NCBI RefSeq assembly: GCF_008831285.2
Contig: NC_045142.1
Span: forward strand, 6,367,608-6,431,607
Origin: Nymphaea colorata
Taxonomy: Eukaryota > Streptophyta > Magnoliopsida > Nymphaeales > Nymphaeaceae
Length of the DNA: 64,000 nt
Direction: 5' to 3'
The first letter of the stretch is position 1; the number at the start of each line of letters is the position of its first letter. Below are positions 1 to 12,871 of this stretch, in pieces. The position numbers were made by a program, and so were the translations under genes. The notes below the pieces were generated by a model. It saw only the letters and a list, made by a program, of their open reading frames with translations, searched no databases and was not told where the DNA came from.

Positions 1-1820
1 GGTGGGGTTGAAGAGGAAGACTGCAACTTTTGTGGCTAGGTGGACTCCAAGTCTCTTGTGATATTCCAGAGAAACTAAGGATGACTTGGCTACTTCCCCA
101 CCTAGCAAATTCTCTCTCTCTTTAAATTTCTTTCTCTAGATTTTAATTGAACAGGATGGGCGAAGGTTTTGCAACTAAGGCCAGCTTGCAATTGCCAACA
201 GTTGGGGCGGACCCATCCTAATTAATGGTGCCGGTTGATGTTTAGATGCGAAGATGTTTATGTATTTTGTCCTGACCATTGCACTAACGGACATATTACA
301 GGTGCAGTGGGACCACCCGGTTTGGAAAATAAACTTTGGTGAACATCACTTGCTGGATGGCTAAAGAAGCTTAAGTTCAAATTTTCTTAAAAAAAAACAA
401 AAGGTGTTTTCATCATGTTGACTTAGAAACCCAACATGCCGCAAGGTCTCTTTAGGTTTGATCTCTTTCAATTTCTTGTTTGGGTTCTCACTAGAACTGG
501 TAAATTGTTATTCAATTTAATCTCTAGATTCTGTTGGATTCCAATTTTCACTTTTCTCTTTTTCTCTCTACCACAAGGTGCATAGCATAACTGCTGACAG
601 ACTGGTAAAAGTTCGGTCATCTTTCGATTTCGTGGGTGTTACTCCTTTAAACTGTAATGTACATTCTATAGGTATCTTACTTCCCACCCAGCACCCCCTT
701 CTCTCTTTCTCTTGTCCTTCTTGCCTTGTTCTGTTCGATCGCATGAAAAAGTACAACAGAAAAATTGTCATGAATTTTTTTTTCCTTGGTAGTGTTTGTT
801 TTACCGTGGATTTGAGATACACGGTGATCTCCATGAATTTAAGGTCGGACCTCCTTCCCCTCCTTTTAAATCCATGGTTCTTAATGTTTTGCATGGATTT
901 AAATTCATGATACTGAGATCCTTAGTTAGTTTTAACTACGGACATCTTAAAGCACACCTTTTTATTCGAAACTATCAAATGCAACCTTTATGTTATAAAA
1001 AGTTACAAAAATAAACATATTGATAATTGAAAAGAATAATTATAAAACCAACTTGAAGATTTATGAAAAGCATGGCATGAAAGCCAGACTATATATATAT
1101 TCAGATGATAATCATTGACTTCAAATGCTTCGATTTTTATGTTTATAGATTGAGAGTCTAGATCACCTATGCACTATATATTTCAGATTCTTATCGTGCC
1201 ATGTCCGGATTGGATTTTTCAGTGATCATCAGTTGTCTCATTAGTTAACTCATAGCGACGGATGTGAACAAATCAGATTCGAACCGGATAATACCGTGTA
1301 CCACATCTTATTGGTTGGATGTTCACATATTTACATTGTTCAAATACAAATGAAGCAAAGTCTATAACATATTTGAATATGATATTTAAACTCACGATTT
1401 AAATAAGATCCGGACCCAACTTTTGATTGTACAACTTAATCTGAACCACATTATGATTTTTTAAAAACAAACTTTCAAAATCGAGATATTTATTTGACAC
1501 TAAATCGAAATTGGACCATAACCAATCCGATTTCTTAATAGGATGTTAATTTTTTTCATACTCAGCTTCTAATACTGGGGCAAGATATGATTCCTGTTCC
1601 GGCAATCAATATTTCGACTCCTTCGTTCTTCATAGCTCCTCACATTATTACAGAACCGTACTCGAGAGTTCTTACTGGTTCTGCCAAAAGGGTTTAGAAC
1701 TATTCGGGTGAACAGGATAAAACCTCAAAAACCGAGCCGAAAACCTCTTCACTTTTTTGTTCCTAAGGTTCAGTGCGGCTTCAGGGCATCAATGAACACC
1801 CGAAAGGGTCAAGTTATAAG

Positions 1821-1848
<28 letters not shown>
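1821..1848. repeat. Poly-T run (28 T)
   Basis: Uninterrupted T homopolymer. It could be the reversed poly-A tail of an old retroposon, but no recognisable body is attached. Confidence 0.95.
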
Positions 1849-1851
<3 letters not shown>

Positions 1852-2553
1852 TTTCATTGCAAATTAAAGGAAATGTTGAGCTATTATGAATGTCTTTTAT
1901 GATGATATCTTTATCGTTTTAACCATGACATTAAATTAAATGTGTGCTTTTGGAGAAATAAATACAATAAATATTGATATAAAATCCAATTTCCTTTCTC
2001 AAAACTCCTTGAACATGACCAACATGAATGTGAATGACGGCAATCACTTCAAACAATTAATTTATCGTAAATTATTGACCATATTAATTGGGGAGTACAT
2101 GATGCTTCCTTCCCTAAACTGCGATAAGAACAGCATTTACGAGCAGAAGTCGGCTTTAAAGCCATGGCATAATTTTTGGAATATTCTACTTACGTCCCCG
2201 AATTATGCTTCTTTATACCAAACTAAAAACAAAAGGGTTTTCAGATTTTGCCCAATCGACGCCAACCTTAAAAACGAGTGCTTGTTCCTTTTCTTTTAAA
2301 AAACTCAAACCAAGTTTACAAAAGCTTTTATCAAACAAAAATATGCCATCCATGGTGGCAGGTGACTCCACAAAGTTGATTCGTGGCCTTTCCCTTCAAC
2401 CAAATGTAGTTGAGTGCTTTTGTACACCTACGTAGTAATCTAATATCACATCCCCATTTGGAATAAGGTATATTCTGGTCACATTATGCTAAACATTGCG
2501 ACAAAGATTATGAAAGATGAAACAGTGAATTCACCAGAAAATAGAAAATTGAC

Positions 2554-2554
<1 letters not shown>

Positions 2555-2580
<26 letters not shown>
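2555..2580. repeat. (TA)13 microsatellite
   Basis: Perfect TA dinucleotide run, 26 bp. Confidence 0.95.
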
Positions 2581-2585
<5 letters not shown>

Positions 2586-2676
2586 AGGAAGTGCTTGGGT
2601 ACATACGAGAAAATGTGTTTTGGAGGCCAAAATTCCTTCCTTGACTTGTTTGGATGACTTGAAAACATAATTAAAA

Positions 2677-2916
2677 TTTGATAGAAAAGAAGGAATAGTG
2701 TGTATTTTTCATTGAGGATTTCCTGGAAGAAATCGTCGCATCTTCTTTCGATTCCGTATAAGAGATATCCGTTCGATCAGAATAGAAGTGAAAGAGGGCC
2801 TTTTTCCTCGCCGTGTCCTTTATATGAAAATTGGGGGCCGAGGAGACATTCCATTGACGTCTACCGATGAGAATTTAACTCTACCACAAATTGAACAAAA
2901 AGCTGCCGAATTTTGA
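2677..2916 (+). pseudogene. ycf4: Nuclear plastid DNA: fragment of photosystem I assembly gene ycf4
   Basis: One frame of 80 codons reads as the central and C-terminal part of plastid Ycf4, a thylakoid protein that helps assemble photosystem I. Recognisable pieces in order are [59 protein letters not shown] and [13 protein letters not shown] at 2713-2715 interrupts the frame where the plastid protein has Trp, and homology stops at TGA 2914-2916, short of the normal C-terminus. Both flanks are ordinary nuclear AT-rich DNA, so this is a short plastid insertion (NUPT), not a working gene. Identification rests on my knowledge of Ycf4, not a search. The fragment is too short to carry the N-terminal membrane helices. 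Confidence 0.88.
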
Positions 2917-2929
2917 AAACAGTATTTCC

Positions 2930-4130
2930 TTGAAGGAGTGAAAAACAAAAATACTCCCCTCGGATTATTCATCTAAAAATCAGTTTTTGTAAGCCCACTC
3001 AAACATAAAAAAATGTTTTTAAAACACATTGAACAATAACGTGAGTTCTATCAAAAGCTCATTTTTGAAGACACTCTAAACATTTTTAAACATTTGGAAG
3101 ACACTCTAAAACCAGTTTTTGAAGGCAAAAAGTGGTTTTGCTTTCAAATCGCCACTGAAATGAGTTCTATCAAAACTCGTTTTCAGCAAAAACTTACTTT
3201 TCAAAAGGGAGTGAATAATCTCGTACCCCCGAGGTTATTAATTTTTTTTTTTGACTGTGTCACCCAAATTACCGAAACGTATGCACCAGTTTTTCAAACT
3301 GCTTAAACAACTAATTTTAACAAAACTAGTTATCACCAAACCGGTTTTTTTTGAGTATGTCATCCAAATGCCACCCATTTTTTTACAAACTCATTCTTTA
3401 CTATCGCCCAAAAAATTCTGGTTCCAAAGGGCATCCAAAGGGTTACCCAAGCATTCTTTTGTTTACTTTTGATGATATCACCTTCGTGTAAAACCCCCAA
3501 GGCCATACTTTTGTACCTCTAAGGTTATGGCTTCTTTTCAGACTTGGGTGAACCTACATTTATACATCCTTCAACTTGAATGTTGTGCTTACCAGTGTTT
3601 CCAACGTAAAAGAAATCACACCAAAGCATGACAACAGCCATAAGGTTCGAACCTCCAACCCCTTGAGTGTGAGTTAGCAGCGAAGTTACATATAGGCTGG
3701 TGTGCGCAATTGCTGACGCCAACAACAAAGTATTTATTTATTTACATATTTTTACATAGATTTCTTACAATTATTTACTTTTTTATATATGTTATGACCC
3801 TTCAAAAATGAGAATTTCTATAACAAAGCCCCATAACCAAAACTTTCTAACTATGCCATTGGTGTGAAATACCTTGCCATTCAATTGTTTATGCCCATTA
3901 AAAAATAAATGTTTTTAAGCATATATTTGAGACTATGACTAAAAAAGTGGTTTTGTAAACAAACAGACAAACAAGCGCGTACACACACACACACAATCTC
4001 TCTCTCTCTCTCTCAAAGTCTGGTTGTCATGAATTGGGGAGGGGACCAGAGTGGAGGAACACATCACACATATGATAAAAACACTTGGGCCCATCACTTG
4101 CTCCCCTTTTTTTAACACTCTCCCATGAAA
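2930..4130. other. Intergenic stretch, no gene
   Basis: A-rich sequence with imperfect repeats of a phrase around 'aaaccagtttttgaa' (3,000-3,400), then a short CA/CT microsatellite near 3,983-4,015. At 3,640-3,720 the minus strand carries GGTTCGAACC, like a tRNA B box, but no convincing A box, so I do not call a SINE. Nothing else is supported. Confidence 0.55.
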
Positions 4131-6421
4131 GTTAAAAGATGCCCCACAGTAGTAGAAGGAAGAGGGAAGGAGGGCCGTCTGCCATGGCTTCTTTTGGCTG
4201 GACAGCAGGTCAGGAGAAGGTGAAGGTGATGGTCATATGAAGTGGGTCCCCGGCCCACTCATGACATACATATGGGTGGCCTTGCATCTTCCTTCACTTT
4301 GATTGGCCGTTGCTGGGGAAGGCATGATCATGTCCCCCCACCTCACTGTTTCACTGATTTTATTGCATTCAATTACGCCAGCCACCGCCAACTTTCATCG
4401 AACCATGATCTGGGAACAGGACAAAGGGATTTTCAGTGACGAAATGGTAGAGATAAAAGAGGGATAGAGACAAGGTCCTTTTCGTCGATAAAAAGATTGT
4501 TCTAGGTACATGCACTGGAGCATCACAGCAACAAGGTTGTTGTCCAATTGGACGCTACTGGACAACAGCACTTTCCTCATGAAGAGGACCAATATGCATC
4601 CCCAAGTTGATCCACTCAACTGTTTGAGTTCATGGTGTTGGGCCAAAGAAGCTCATGACATATTGAGACTGGTAAAAATGATCTTGGGCTGCGTGAGATG
4701 CCGACATTGCGGTCCAAACTGTGTGTTGGAGGGTCGAACACACTACCCGAGCTCGATGCCCTCGGCGTGCACCATGTGTCCCTCCCCTGAGGAACAACCT
4801 TTTGTTTTCCCATACCCAAATAGATATGTTTTTATTAGATCGCCGCCAAAACTTCGTCTCCTACCTTAAGGGCATGTTTTTGGGATCCGAGTGAAGGTCG
4901 AAGCCTCTCCCTTCCCTCTCCCCTCTTAAGTCTAGGGCTGCGAAGGAAGGTCACACTCGTTATTCTTCAACTTTAATACTTACTGGTGCCCCTCCTTTTA
5001 CATAACAAAGAGTCGATGTCATGCATGTTCGAAATGGTGATGGACAAACAACCCCTTGCCACCTCCAGGACTGTCCATTGCGCCAACTCCATGGGGAATC
5101 TATCTTAAGGGCATATTTCATTACAGGAACAATGCTTTCAGTGTGTACTTCCACCATAGTGTACTTACACCTTAAAGCTAAGTGATAGAAGTGGGACTGT
5201 TGCCCCACTGACTACCTCCACTGGATATCAAAGTTAAAAAAGTTGTACAGAACGGTAGAAAAAGCTCTTGAACTCTCTCAGCATGTGTTTGATTGTTTTT
5301 TCCGAGTTATTCGACCGACCAAATATGGAGCTAAGAGTGGCACTTTCTCTGTTTTCAGTCATTGTTTTAGGACTTACTTTGGTTCACTCTGTTGTTGATG
5401 ATTCTTTCAAGTCCTCAGAAACTTGTTTGTATGTGGCAGGGACAACATTAATTGACAATTTTGTATTTCTTCCCAAGTGAACTGATCTCTAGACAGAATT
5501 TGCAGGAGATGGAGAATAACAGTTGAAAAAATATGAAACAACCGATGATTTCTACTTAGCCTAATGCAATTTTATACCTTTACAAACGCTGAAATTGCTC
5601 TATTTTTTGTGGAAGAAAAGTGCATTCAAGCAGATCCTGAGTAATTTATGTTGAAAACGATTCCACGTATATAAGAAAATTGAATTCTGATTTCTACCGT
5701 AATCCCAAGTGTGGCTAATTCCAACTAAAGGCATGAGGTATCTTTTGTTTGCCTCTTTCTCTTTTCATTAATGTTATTTAATAAAAGAACCAAAGATAGG
5801 GGGAGAGGTTATGGAAAAATGAGTAAATTTAGTCAATTTGGGACTTGTTTTTCTGGTTCCATCAATCCCAATACTCATTATTTCTAACTACACAGGCATC
5901 TCTTACTTATTTTCCTCCCTTCCTCTTAAATCTAATTTAATAAATGAGCCAAACAGTGGGCTACCTTTGTGGTCTGATGATTTTCAAATTTGTGTTGTTA
6001 AAAAGTGTTGCAAAAGGTGCATTCTGTTGCTAAAAACTGTGGCCAAACAATTGTCATTGCTAAATCACATTTTCCAGATAATTTTTAGCAATACAAAAAT
6101 ATCTCAGTATAGAAGTTAGCCGCTAATTTCAGTTCATATATATATATATATTAATTATAACGGGACATGAGAATTTGGGCATGATTTGTTGCTGGAATAG
6201 GACAAAGACAAGACTGCAAAAGCACGTTGTAATATGTGGGCAGTGTTTTGGCTGGACGAGTAAATGCGAGGGCGGTACTGGCTCACATGTGAAAGGTAAG
6301 TTTGCTTGTGAGCCCATCAAAGTTTCTAGGGACAAATCCTTTATTGCGAGTCTGTGACCCTGCGCTCTGCTTTTTACTGGTTACCACAGGATAAACCCTA
6401 AATAAAGAGCGAGGGAGAGAG

Positions 6422-6610
6422 ATGGGCTTAGACGCAGCCGCGACCTCCACTGGCTCCATGGTCCCCCGCTTTGGCTCTCTTTTAAGATGCACTATCAAAC
6501 CCCCCTTCCACGTTAAACTCGTGGGCAGTGTAGAGAGTGGCCAAATGAAAACTGACCATTTATTAGTGGTGGAGTCAGAAATTTTGACGCAAAAAGTTAT
6601 AAATACCTAA
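6422..6610 (+). CDS. Candidate small ORF, conserved in segment A copy 2
   Basis: An ATG in good context (GAGATGG) follows a leader with the telobox-like AAACCCTAAA. It opens a 62-codon frame starting MGLDAAATSTGSMVP. The paralogue at 42,461 starts MGSDAAAASTGSMVP. The two copies differ by gaps of 16 and 5 codons, both multiples of three, which is mildly suggestive of coding. The C-terminal half resembles nothing known and may be transposon-end sequence. It may equally be the first exon of a truncated gene. No function is assigned. Confidence 0.25.
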   Translation: MGLDAAATSTGSMVPRFGSLLRCTIKPPFHVKLVGSVESGQMKTDHLLVVESEILTQKVINT

Positions 6611-6824
6611 ATTATAATTGCCGAGTACTATATAATTATGTAAATAAGTACGTTTAATAACATAAGGAATTTTACTCATATGTATCCTCGGTGCGGCTGG
6701 ATTTATGTCACAGACTTGTGTTATTGATTAATTTTCAATCTAACTGAAGTTTGTGGAGCTTAATTTAGGTGCTAGATTTAACTATATTGATCTTGAAACA
6801 CAATCGCTTCTTTCACCCTTCATA

Positions 6825-7225
6825 TGTTGATTAAAATGGTCCGCAACTAATGAATCCTGTGTTACCTTTTTCTTTTCTTGAGCCAACTGCTGTTGGCTGA
6901 AGGAAAAGCCGGCTAGCTGCTTTCAAGAGTCGGTCGTAAGTTCGATTCTCATGAGCGATACTTCCCTTTGTTGATTAAAATGGTCTGCAACTAATGAATC
7001 CTGTGTTACTTTTTCTTTTCTTGGGCTGTTGGCTGAAGGAAAAGCCGGCTAGCTGCTTTCAAGAGTCGGTGGTAAGTTCGATTCTCATGAGCGATACTTC
7101 CCTTTGTTGATTAAAGTGGTCTGCAACTAATGAATCCTGTGTTACCTTTTTCTTTTCTTGGGCCGTTGGCTGAAGGAAAAGCCGGCTATCGGTTGTAAGT
7201 TCGATTCTCATGAGCGATACTTCCC
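6825..7225. repeat. Tandem repeat, three copies of about 137 bp
   Basis: Units begin near 6,825, 6,968 and 7,105, each starting TGTTGATTAAA and ending near GAGCGATACTTCC. The third has a short internal deletion. Segment A copy 2 has only one unit (about 42,806-42,930), so the array expanded after the duplication or contracted in copy 2. Each unit contains AGTTCGATTCTC, which resembles a tRNA B box, so a SINE-like origin is possible. Confidence 0.85.
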
Positions 7226-7689
7226 CGCACTGCAAAAAGAATGAGGGAGAGAGAATATGCAAATTTTAGTTTGTGTGTGTGTATGTTTCTGTGTGGACCA
7301 GACACTTACATGTCAAACTTAGAGAGCATTTGATGGCTACAGAAAAAATGCCATGAACTTTCCTGGGAGACCCGTAGAAGTAAGCTTGTTTTTCCCTGGG
7401 TCCGACATTTTACCCCACGCTATTTTTCCCCAGATCCCGAATGAATTTGGGATGAAATTTAGGCGCGCTTGATGTGCCGATATAAAGGTCTGAAATTTCA
7501 GGAAAAAAAGTCTCCAAATGATTTTTTTTGCCAGTGCATCAAACTCCCCTAAAAGATACATGACACTTGATGATGGTTTTTTCCTTTTCAAATATGAATG
7601 ATCAGCTTTAGAGTAAAAGCTCTAGTTGTGCTGGTTTAAGCTGCTATAGTTGTCGTTGCAATGCTGATGCTTGAAAAACCCTAAGATGG

Positions 7690-7820
7690 ACTGTTGAACT
7701 TTGAGAACATTGATGAAGCTTTGCCGGGCCGTCAGGAGCCATAATGGGATTTGAACTTGCAATCTGACTGACGGGCACGTCTTTTAACTTATAGCCGTTA
7801 CCAAATTCTCCTGAATCTTT
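7690..7820 (-). mobile_element. tRNA-derived SINE-like sequence
   Basis: Read on the minus strand, GGTAACGGCTATAAG (A-box-like) is followed about 35 bp later by GTTCAAATCCC, a close match to the RNA polymerase III B box. This spacing is typical of tRNAs and tRNA-derived SINEs. The intervening arms do not form a convincing cloverleaf, so it is not called a tRNA. A paralogue is at 43,390-43,505. Confidence 0.4.
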
Positions 7821-7865
7821 CATCAATGTTAATGAATCAAACTATTACTTTTTCTCTCTCTGTAG

Positions 7866-10485
7866 AAGTTTTTAAAACTGAGTTATGGTTTTTTATGGTA
7901 CTTAACTCACATTTTGAAAATTATTTAAAGCAACGTACTGTAAGATGTTGCACATATAATAAAGAGCACAGTTCCAGCAGAAAGACTTAGTAAGGTTTCT
8001 TTTTCCCTTTTTCTTCTTTTTTTTTCTTTTTTTTTATTGCTAAACAAAGTCGAGTTAGTGAGACTAAATTAATGATTTCAAATGTCCTTAAATAAATTAT
8101 TTTAGTTCCCATACATTTCCATTCAACTGTTCATCTACCATTAATGCCATTAGTACAATATATTTAACTACATTTAGGTTGGCTAGGTGTTTTCGTACAT
8201 ATACCTAATAATTTGGTACTTCTTTTCAAACTGACATGGAGAATTGGGTACGGGCTTTCAATTTGTTTTAGGTGTACATTTTCATAACTCAGGTAATTGA
8301 AATGGCATAAAGGGAGTGTTTGGTTACTCCAAATTTCAAATCTATGACCTGATATGGATTTGATATGTCATGCTTTTGTTGATGTGGCAAAAGATCTATG
8401 GTAAAATCCATGGTTTATGAAACTAAGGATCTTATGTCAGACCAAATGTGAGATTTAAGATCAAAATGAGAATGACTTGAAATTAAATCCATGTTTAGTT
8501 TTCAAATCCTATTGATCTTGAATATGAGACTATCAAATCAAAGGCCCTTACAGTCCTATGGGCCTTTTTTGTGGCAATTTTCCTGCTCATTTGAGGTTGT
8601 TTGGCACCAAACTTTGATTTTTGGGATTTTAATCGAGAGAGAGAGAGAGAGAGAGAGAGATTCTGACAATTCTTTGCTATTGAAAAAGTGTGCATCAACG
8701 AAACTACTGTTCTTCCATCAATAAGATGATGCAGAACATGCATCCTTCTGAAAAAAATAGGAAATGAATAGTTAACAGTGACGATACTGAGAGATTGATT
8801 GGGAAAGAATTAGAACAACCTCTTACGGAGAAGAGCTATTTTCTGAACAAAGTCCAGAGGCAGAATGAAGGTAACAAAAACACAAATCTATTTCACATGG
8901 TGGCCAAAAACAATCAAGTAAAGAAGATTTTTGGAGTATTGTGGTGAATGGTACCAAACTCCAAGTCGGGAGGTGAATCTGCTGAAGTCCCCTGCCATAC
9001 CTTTCAAAGTGCAAAAACAGAAGAGCGAGCAGATTGTTTCTATTCTGAGTTGGAAGGAAGATGCTCTCCTACTGGCATAGGTTATGGTGCGGATTTCAAG
9101 GAGAATGAAGTTGGGATGGGTGAGCTTGAAACTTGTAACAGAGTATCAACATGATTTTTCAAATTTGCTATATTATACCCAAGAAAAACCTTACTGTTTA
9201 AAACCAGTAAACGATATTTGTGACAATGCTTCAGATCCCAGACCTGTGATCAGATCAGCCATTAGTCCTATGTCAAATCCATGACTTTGTCATACTTAGA
9301 TTGTCAAACCATAGGCTTAAGATCCTGACTGTCCTCCAAATTCGTGCATATGGTAAAAGCAAGGGAAGCTAGTGAAAGCTTTGCTGGTGGTAGTACATCA
9401 AGTGTTGTGGGGCTAATTAATTTTTGTCTTTTGAACTGCTGGCCATCTTCAGAGATTATTTCGTTCAAACTGAATGTTTCTCTGAATTGGGCGGTCGAAT
9501 CCGCAGCCTCTAAACGAGCCGAGGTCCTTTCTGTTGTTTTTTGTTTGTTTTTGTTGCTGGCTTATAGACCTTTGATTGAAATAAGTTTGTTCTTTGGTGA
9601 ACAAAGGCAAAAAGACCTCCTTCCCAGCAGGCCGGTTCCATCGGAATAGTTAAAGTGATGACAAACACGTACTTTCCAAATTATACTACCTCATTTTCGC
9701 CTACTAGTATTGGGGATGATCAGGAGAGAGTATATCGGCCTTAATCAGTATTTACTTGTATCTTATATGACTTATTTCTAGTAGGAAAGTGACCTTCTCA
9801 TCTGTACTCGAGGCACTGTCTGCCCATCTTATATGTTCCACACTCTTGCACTTAGGTGTGGCTGATATTCTGTTAGTGTACGTTGGGTTCATTTGGCTCC
9901 TTGCGCTTTGGTATGACGGCGTTGACGATGTGGGTTGCTACGAATGGAAATGGATATGACTTGTGAAAGCTAAGCAAGGGATGATAGTTTTAAGGGCAGG
10001 TAGAAGCAGGGAAAGAAAAGTTATTGGATGGGAAAGCATGAAATGATTGGGGAAAGAATAAAAATGCTTGAGTCTTTGAAATGCCTTGAACACAAGCATG
10101 CATGCAAACTTTGTGCAGATTGACAACTCATTTCCCAACGATTGGGAAATTCAGTTCTATTGTTTCCAATCTAAGGTGATGCATGAACAATTTCCTGTTA
10201 TAAGGAAAGCAGTTTTCCCACGCCATGGGAAAAATAATTCCTCTCAATTTTCCTTTTTCAATTTTGTCGAGACTATGCAATTTATGGTTCCATAAGCAGC
10301 AAAATCATAAGCTCACTTCTAACATTTGGGTGTCTTTTCACATAACTCCCATTATAACATCAGTGGAATTTAGGTAAGGTAAGATGAAAGCAAGTTCTGT
10401 ACGTTGCTCTATATATATAACAAACAAATGCTGAATGTGGACCCTCTTATCAATATTCATATTTATTTTTATGTCCAAACATTAC
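7866..10485. other. Intergenic; one weak candidate exon
   Basis: Contains a (GA)13 run at 8,635-8,660. A plus-strand open frame at 8,948-9,154 (68 codons; CHTFQSAKTEERADCFYSEL visible) has more balanced composition than its surroundings and could be an exon fragment, but I see no splice sites that decide it and no family match. Nothing else is supported. Confidence 0.4.
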
Positions 10486-10489
10486 ATAT

Positions 10490-11251
10490 GCATGTGAATG
10501 AGATAATAAATAGGTTTGAAATAATAAATAAGTATAAGATAAAAAAAAATTATGAGGTATTGAGATAACGGATAAATGTATGAGATAATGCTAAACATAA
10601 ATATGAGATAACAAAAAACTTATGAGATACATTAAACATATATATGAGATAATGTTTATGAGACAATAACATATTTATGAGATAACAAGAGAGCGGATGA
10701 ATGTATGAGATAATGCTAAACATAAATATGAGATAATATTTAGGAGATAGTAAGATAACACTATGAGCGAGACAAAAAAATGAAAAAGTTTTTCTATTGC
10801 TTAGAGAGACATATTGGTTACAAACTGACAAATTTTACTTTTATCGAATCACCAAATCTTTTTTTTGTAGTTTTCGTTTTTTGTCTATATAAAAGTTTTT
10901 TTTGTATTTATCATGAAATTTTTTTGCCATATTAAAATAACACATAAAATTTCATACACGGGGACACCGTATATAAACAGCTTTGAACTACAAGAGAACA
11001 GATGAATATATGAGATAATGCTAAAATAATTATGAGATAATATTTATGAGATAGTGAGATAACACTATGAGCGAGACAAAAACATGAAAACGTTTTTCTG
11101 ACAAATTTTGCTTTTATCGAATCACAAAATCTTTTTTTTGTAATTTTCGTTTTTGTCCCTATAAAAGTTTTTTTTGTATTTATCATGAACATTTTTTGCC
11201 ATAATAAAATAACATATAAGGACAACGTATATAACCAGCTTCGAACTACAA
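10490..11251. repeat. TGAGATAA-rich minisatellite and 300-bp tandem duplication
   Basis: From 10,490 to 10,760 the octamer-like phrase 'atgagataa' recurs about a dozen times at irregular spacing. The block 10,686-10,990 is then duplicated in tandem at 10,991-11,251. Both copies carry ACACTATGAGCGAGAC, a T-rich stretch, a CTATAAAAG TATA-like box and end near CGAACTACAA. The second copy has short deletions. Confidence 0.8.
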
Positions 11252-12660
11252 AGTGCCATGTGTCTTTTTTTCATGAACAGTAGCTTCTCATGAAGCTACA
11301 GCAACAAGTGTCTCTTCTACGTTGGACATTTTTCATTAAAGATTCTTTTTTTTATCTGGTTTCCAGGCCTCCAATTGGGCTCCATTTTGTTATTTTGTGG
11401 CCGTGGCATCTGTCACCTGGCCTGATTTTGTATTCTTGTTTGAGGGCAAGAAGACAAAAGAGGCAAACAGTGATAGATCGATGCTGCTATTCTAGCTACA
11501 ATCTGCAGGTCAAGTTTGGCAGGATCTTATTGTTCTAATCGTTGAGTACATTGCGTTTATCTACCTCTGAATTATTACCTACAACTTGAAAACAAATATT
11601 GTCAGACTGCTTTTTGGCAGTTCATTGCAGAAGATTTACCAACTTCATTGGGTATTTTTCGGCCAAGATGTTAGTCTTGGGTAAATCTCAACAATTTAAG
11701 AAAAAACATAAAAATCATAAAAACGTTAAACATTCAAAAATATTAAATATCAGGAAAAAATCACAAAAAAGTCATGATAAAATCTATAGTTTTTTTTTGT
11801 TTTATTTGATTTTCTTGTATATATCACCAGATTCGAAAATCTTGCGATATCTGTGACAGTGGTTCAAAACACTGCAGGAACTGTTCTAGGATTTAGAAAT
11901 AGACAAATACTCATGATAGTGTTGAATTCTCAAGGATCCTGCCAAAACATGCACAATTATCCTCATGAATAGCAACTTGCGTTACATTAGGTGCCTATCC
12001 TAGAATCAAGTATTTCAATGGCAGAAAATGGTTTGGATTTTGGATGAATTGTCCGCTACATCACATCAAGACAAACTATGTCACGACAAAAGCACTAAAG
12101 AACCCAAGAGGAAAGGCACTGAGTCACGGATATAGGCCTACTAAGCTCGGCCAAGCTTCATCTGCCCAAGCTTGATGCCATCCTTTTGGTTCCTCCTCAC
12201 ATGCATGTTTCCCCAGAAGGACTCAGAAGCCTCTCCGTCCCATGTCATAGTTCTCGTTAGCAAGCAGTGGTCTATTCAAGAACTTGATGAGCACAAATCA
12301 AGCTACTTGAATTTGGCTCGGCCCTAATGTTTTCGATCCTTGTTTCCATCTAACATCAGGAACCTTGAAAACAGATTTATATTGGCGATATGTATATATG
12401 CCCATTTTGGCTTTAGAAAGATAGCTTAAAACTTTAGATTGATTTTAATTAGTTTCGCATTAACACACGGGCCGATATGAAGCAGTACTGCCCAATAAAT
12501 ATAAACCAATATATATAAGCCGACATCAAGCAGTACTTGCCAATATATATATTTCAAGAAACTCAGGTACATTATTTTCATTTCATTAAGCAGTACTCAA
12601 CAATTATACACAATAATGCTCAACCTAAACCAGCACAACCTTGAAGAATTAAACCCCAAA
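11252..12660. other. Intergenic stretch, nothing recognised
   Basis: Short open frames only. A plus frame at 11,599-11,856 turns into lysine/isoleucine-rich low complexity and is not credible as a gene. Some local AATATATA-rich repetition occurs near 12,490-12,560. Confidence 0.55.
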
Positions 12661-12871
12661 CCCTTGAGAGAGAAATCCCGGTAAATCAACATCTCTTTTC
12701 CTTCTCTTCCATTATTCCTATCTCTGCTCATTCATTTGCGACAAGAAATTCCCGGTAAAGCTCCCTGCTTTGGCCAACAGTTCCTTTGCACTCAGTTGAT
12801 TTCTTCCAGCCCCTCTTCCTCCTTAAACTAATCGTCAACAATAGTTGGCATGCATCTCTATCACAATACCA

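Larger units (their letters stand above)
1..2676. other. No gene recognised; AT-rich intergenic DNA
   Basis: Several frames stay open for 60-120 codons (for example 578-910 plus), but they overlap on both strands, contain low-complexity stretches and show no domain I recognise. A 28-T run and a (TA)13 run lie inside. I see no paralogue of this stretch elsewhere in the window, unlike most of the sequence after 4.1 kb. Confidence 0.6.
4131..7865. repeat. Segmental duplication A, copy 1
   Basis: Matches 40,880-43,660 through most of its length and 61,928-62,725 for its middle part (about 4,890-5,830). Copy 2 lacks about 4,220-4,565 and 5,465-5,942. Copy 3 retains part of the second stretch, so the gaps are independent deletions. 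A short frame at about 5,285-5,480 (VALSLF and DDSFKS visible in all copies) is conserved, but its product is unknown. Identity looks like roughly 90% by eye. Confidence 0.85.

Noticed and set aside
3640-3720. Possible tRNA or SINE on the minus strand (GGTTCGAACC)
   Set aside because: B-box-like only; no A box at the right distance and no cloverleaf.
4510-4869. 119-codon plus frame in segment A
   Set aside because: The segment A copy 2 counterpart is broken and neither strand shows a domain. Not distinguishable from chance.
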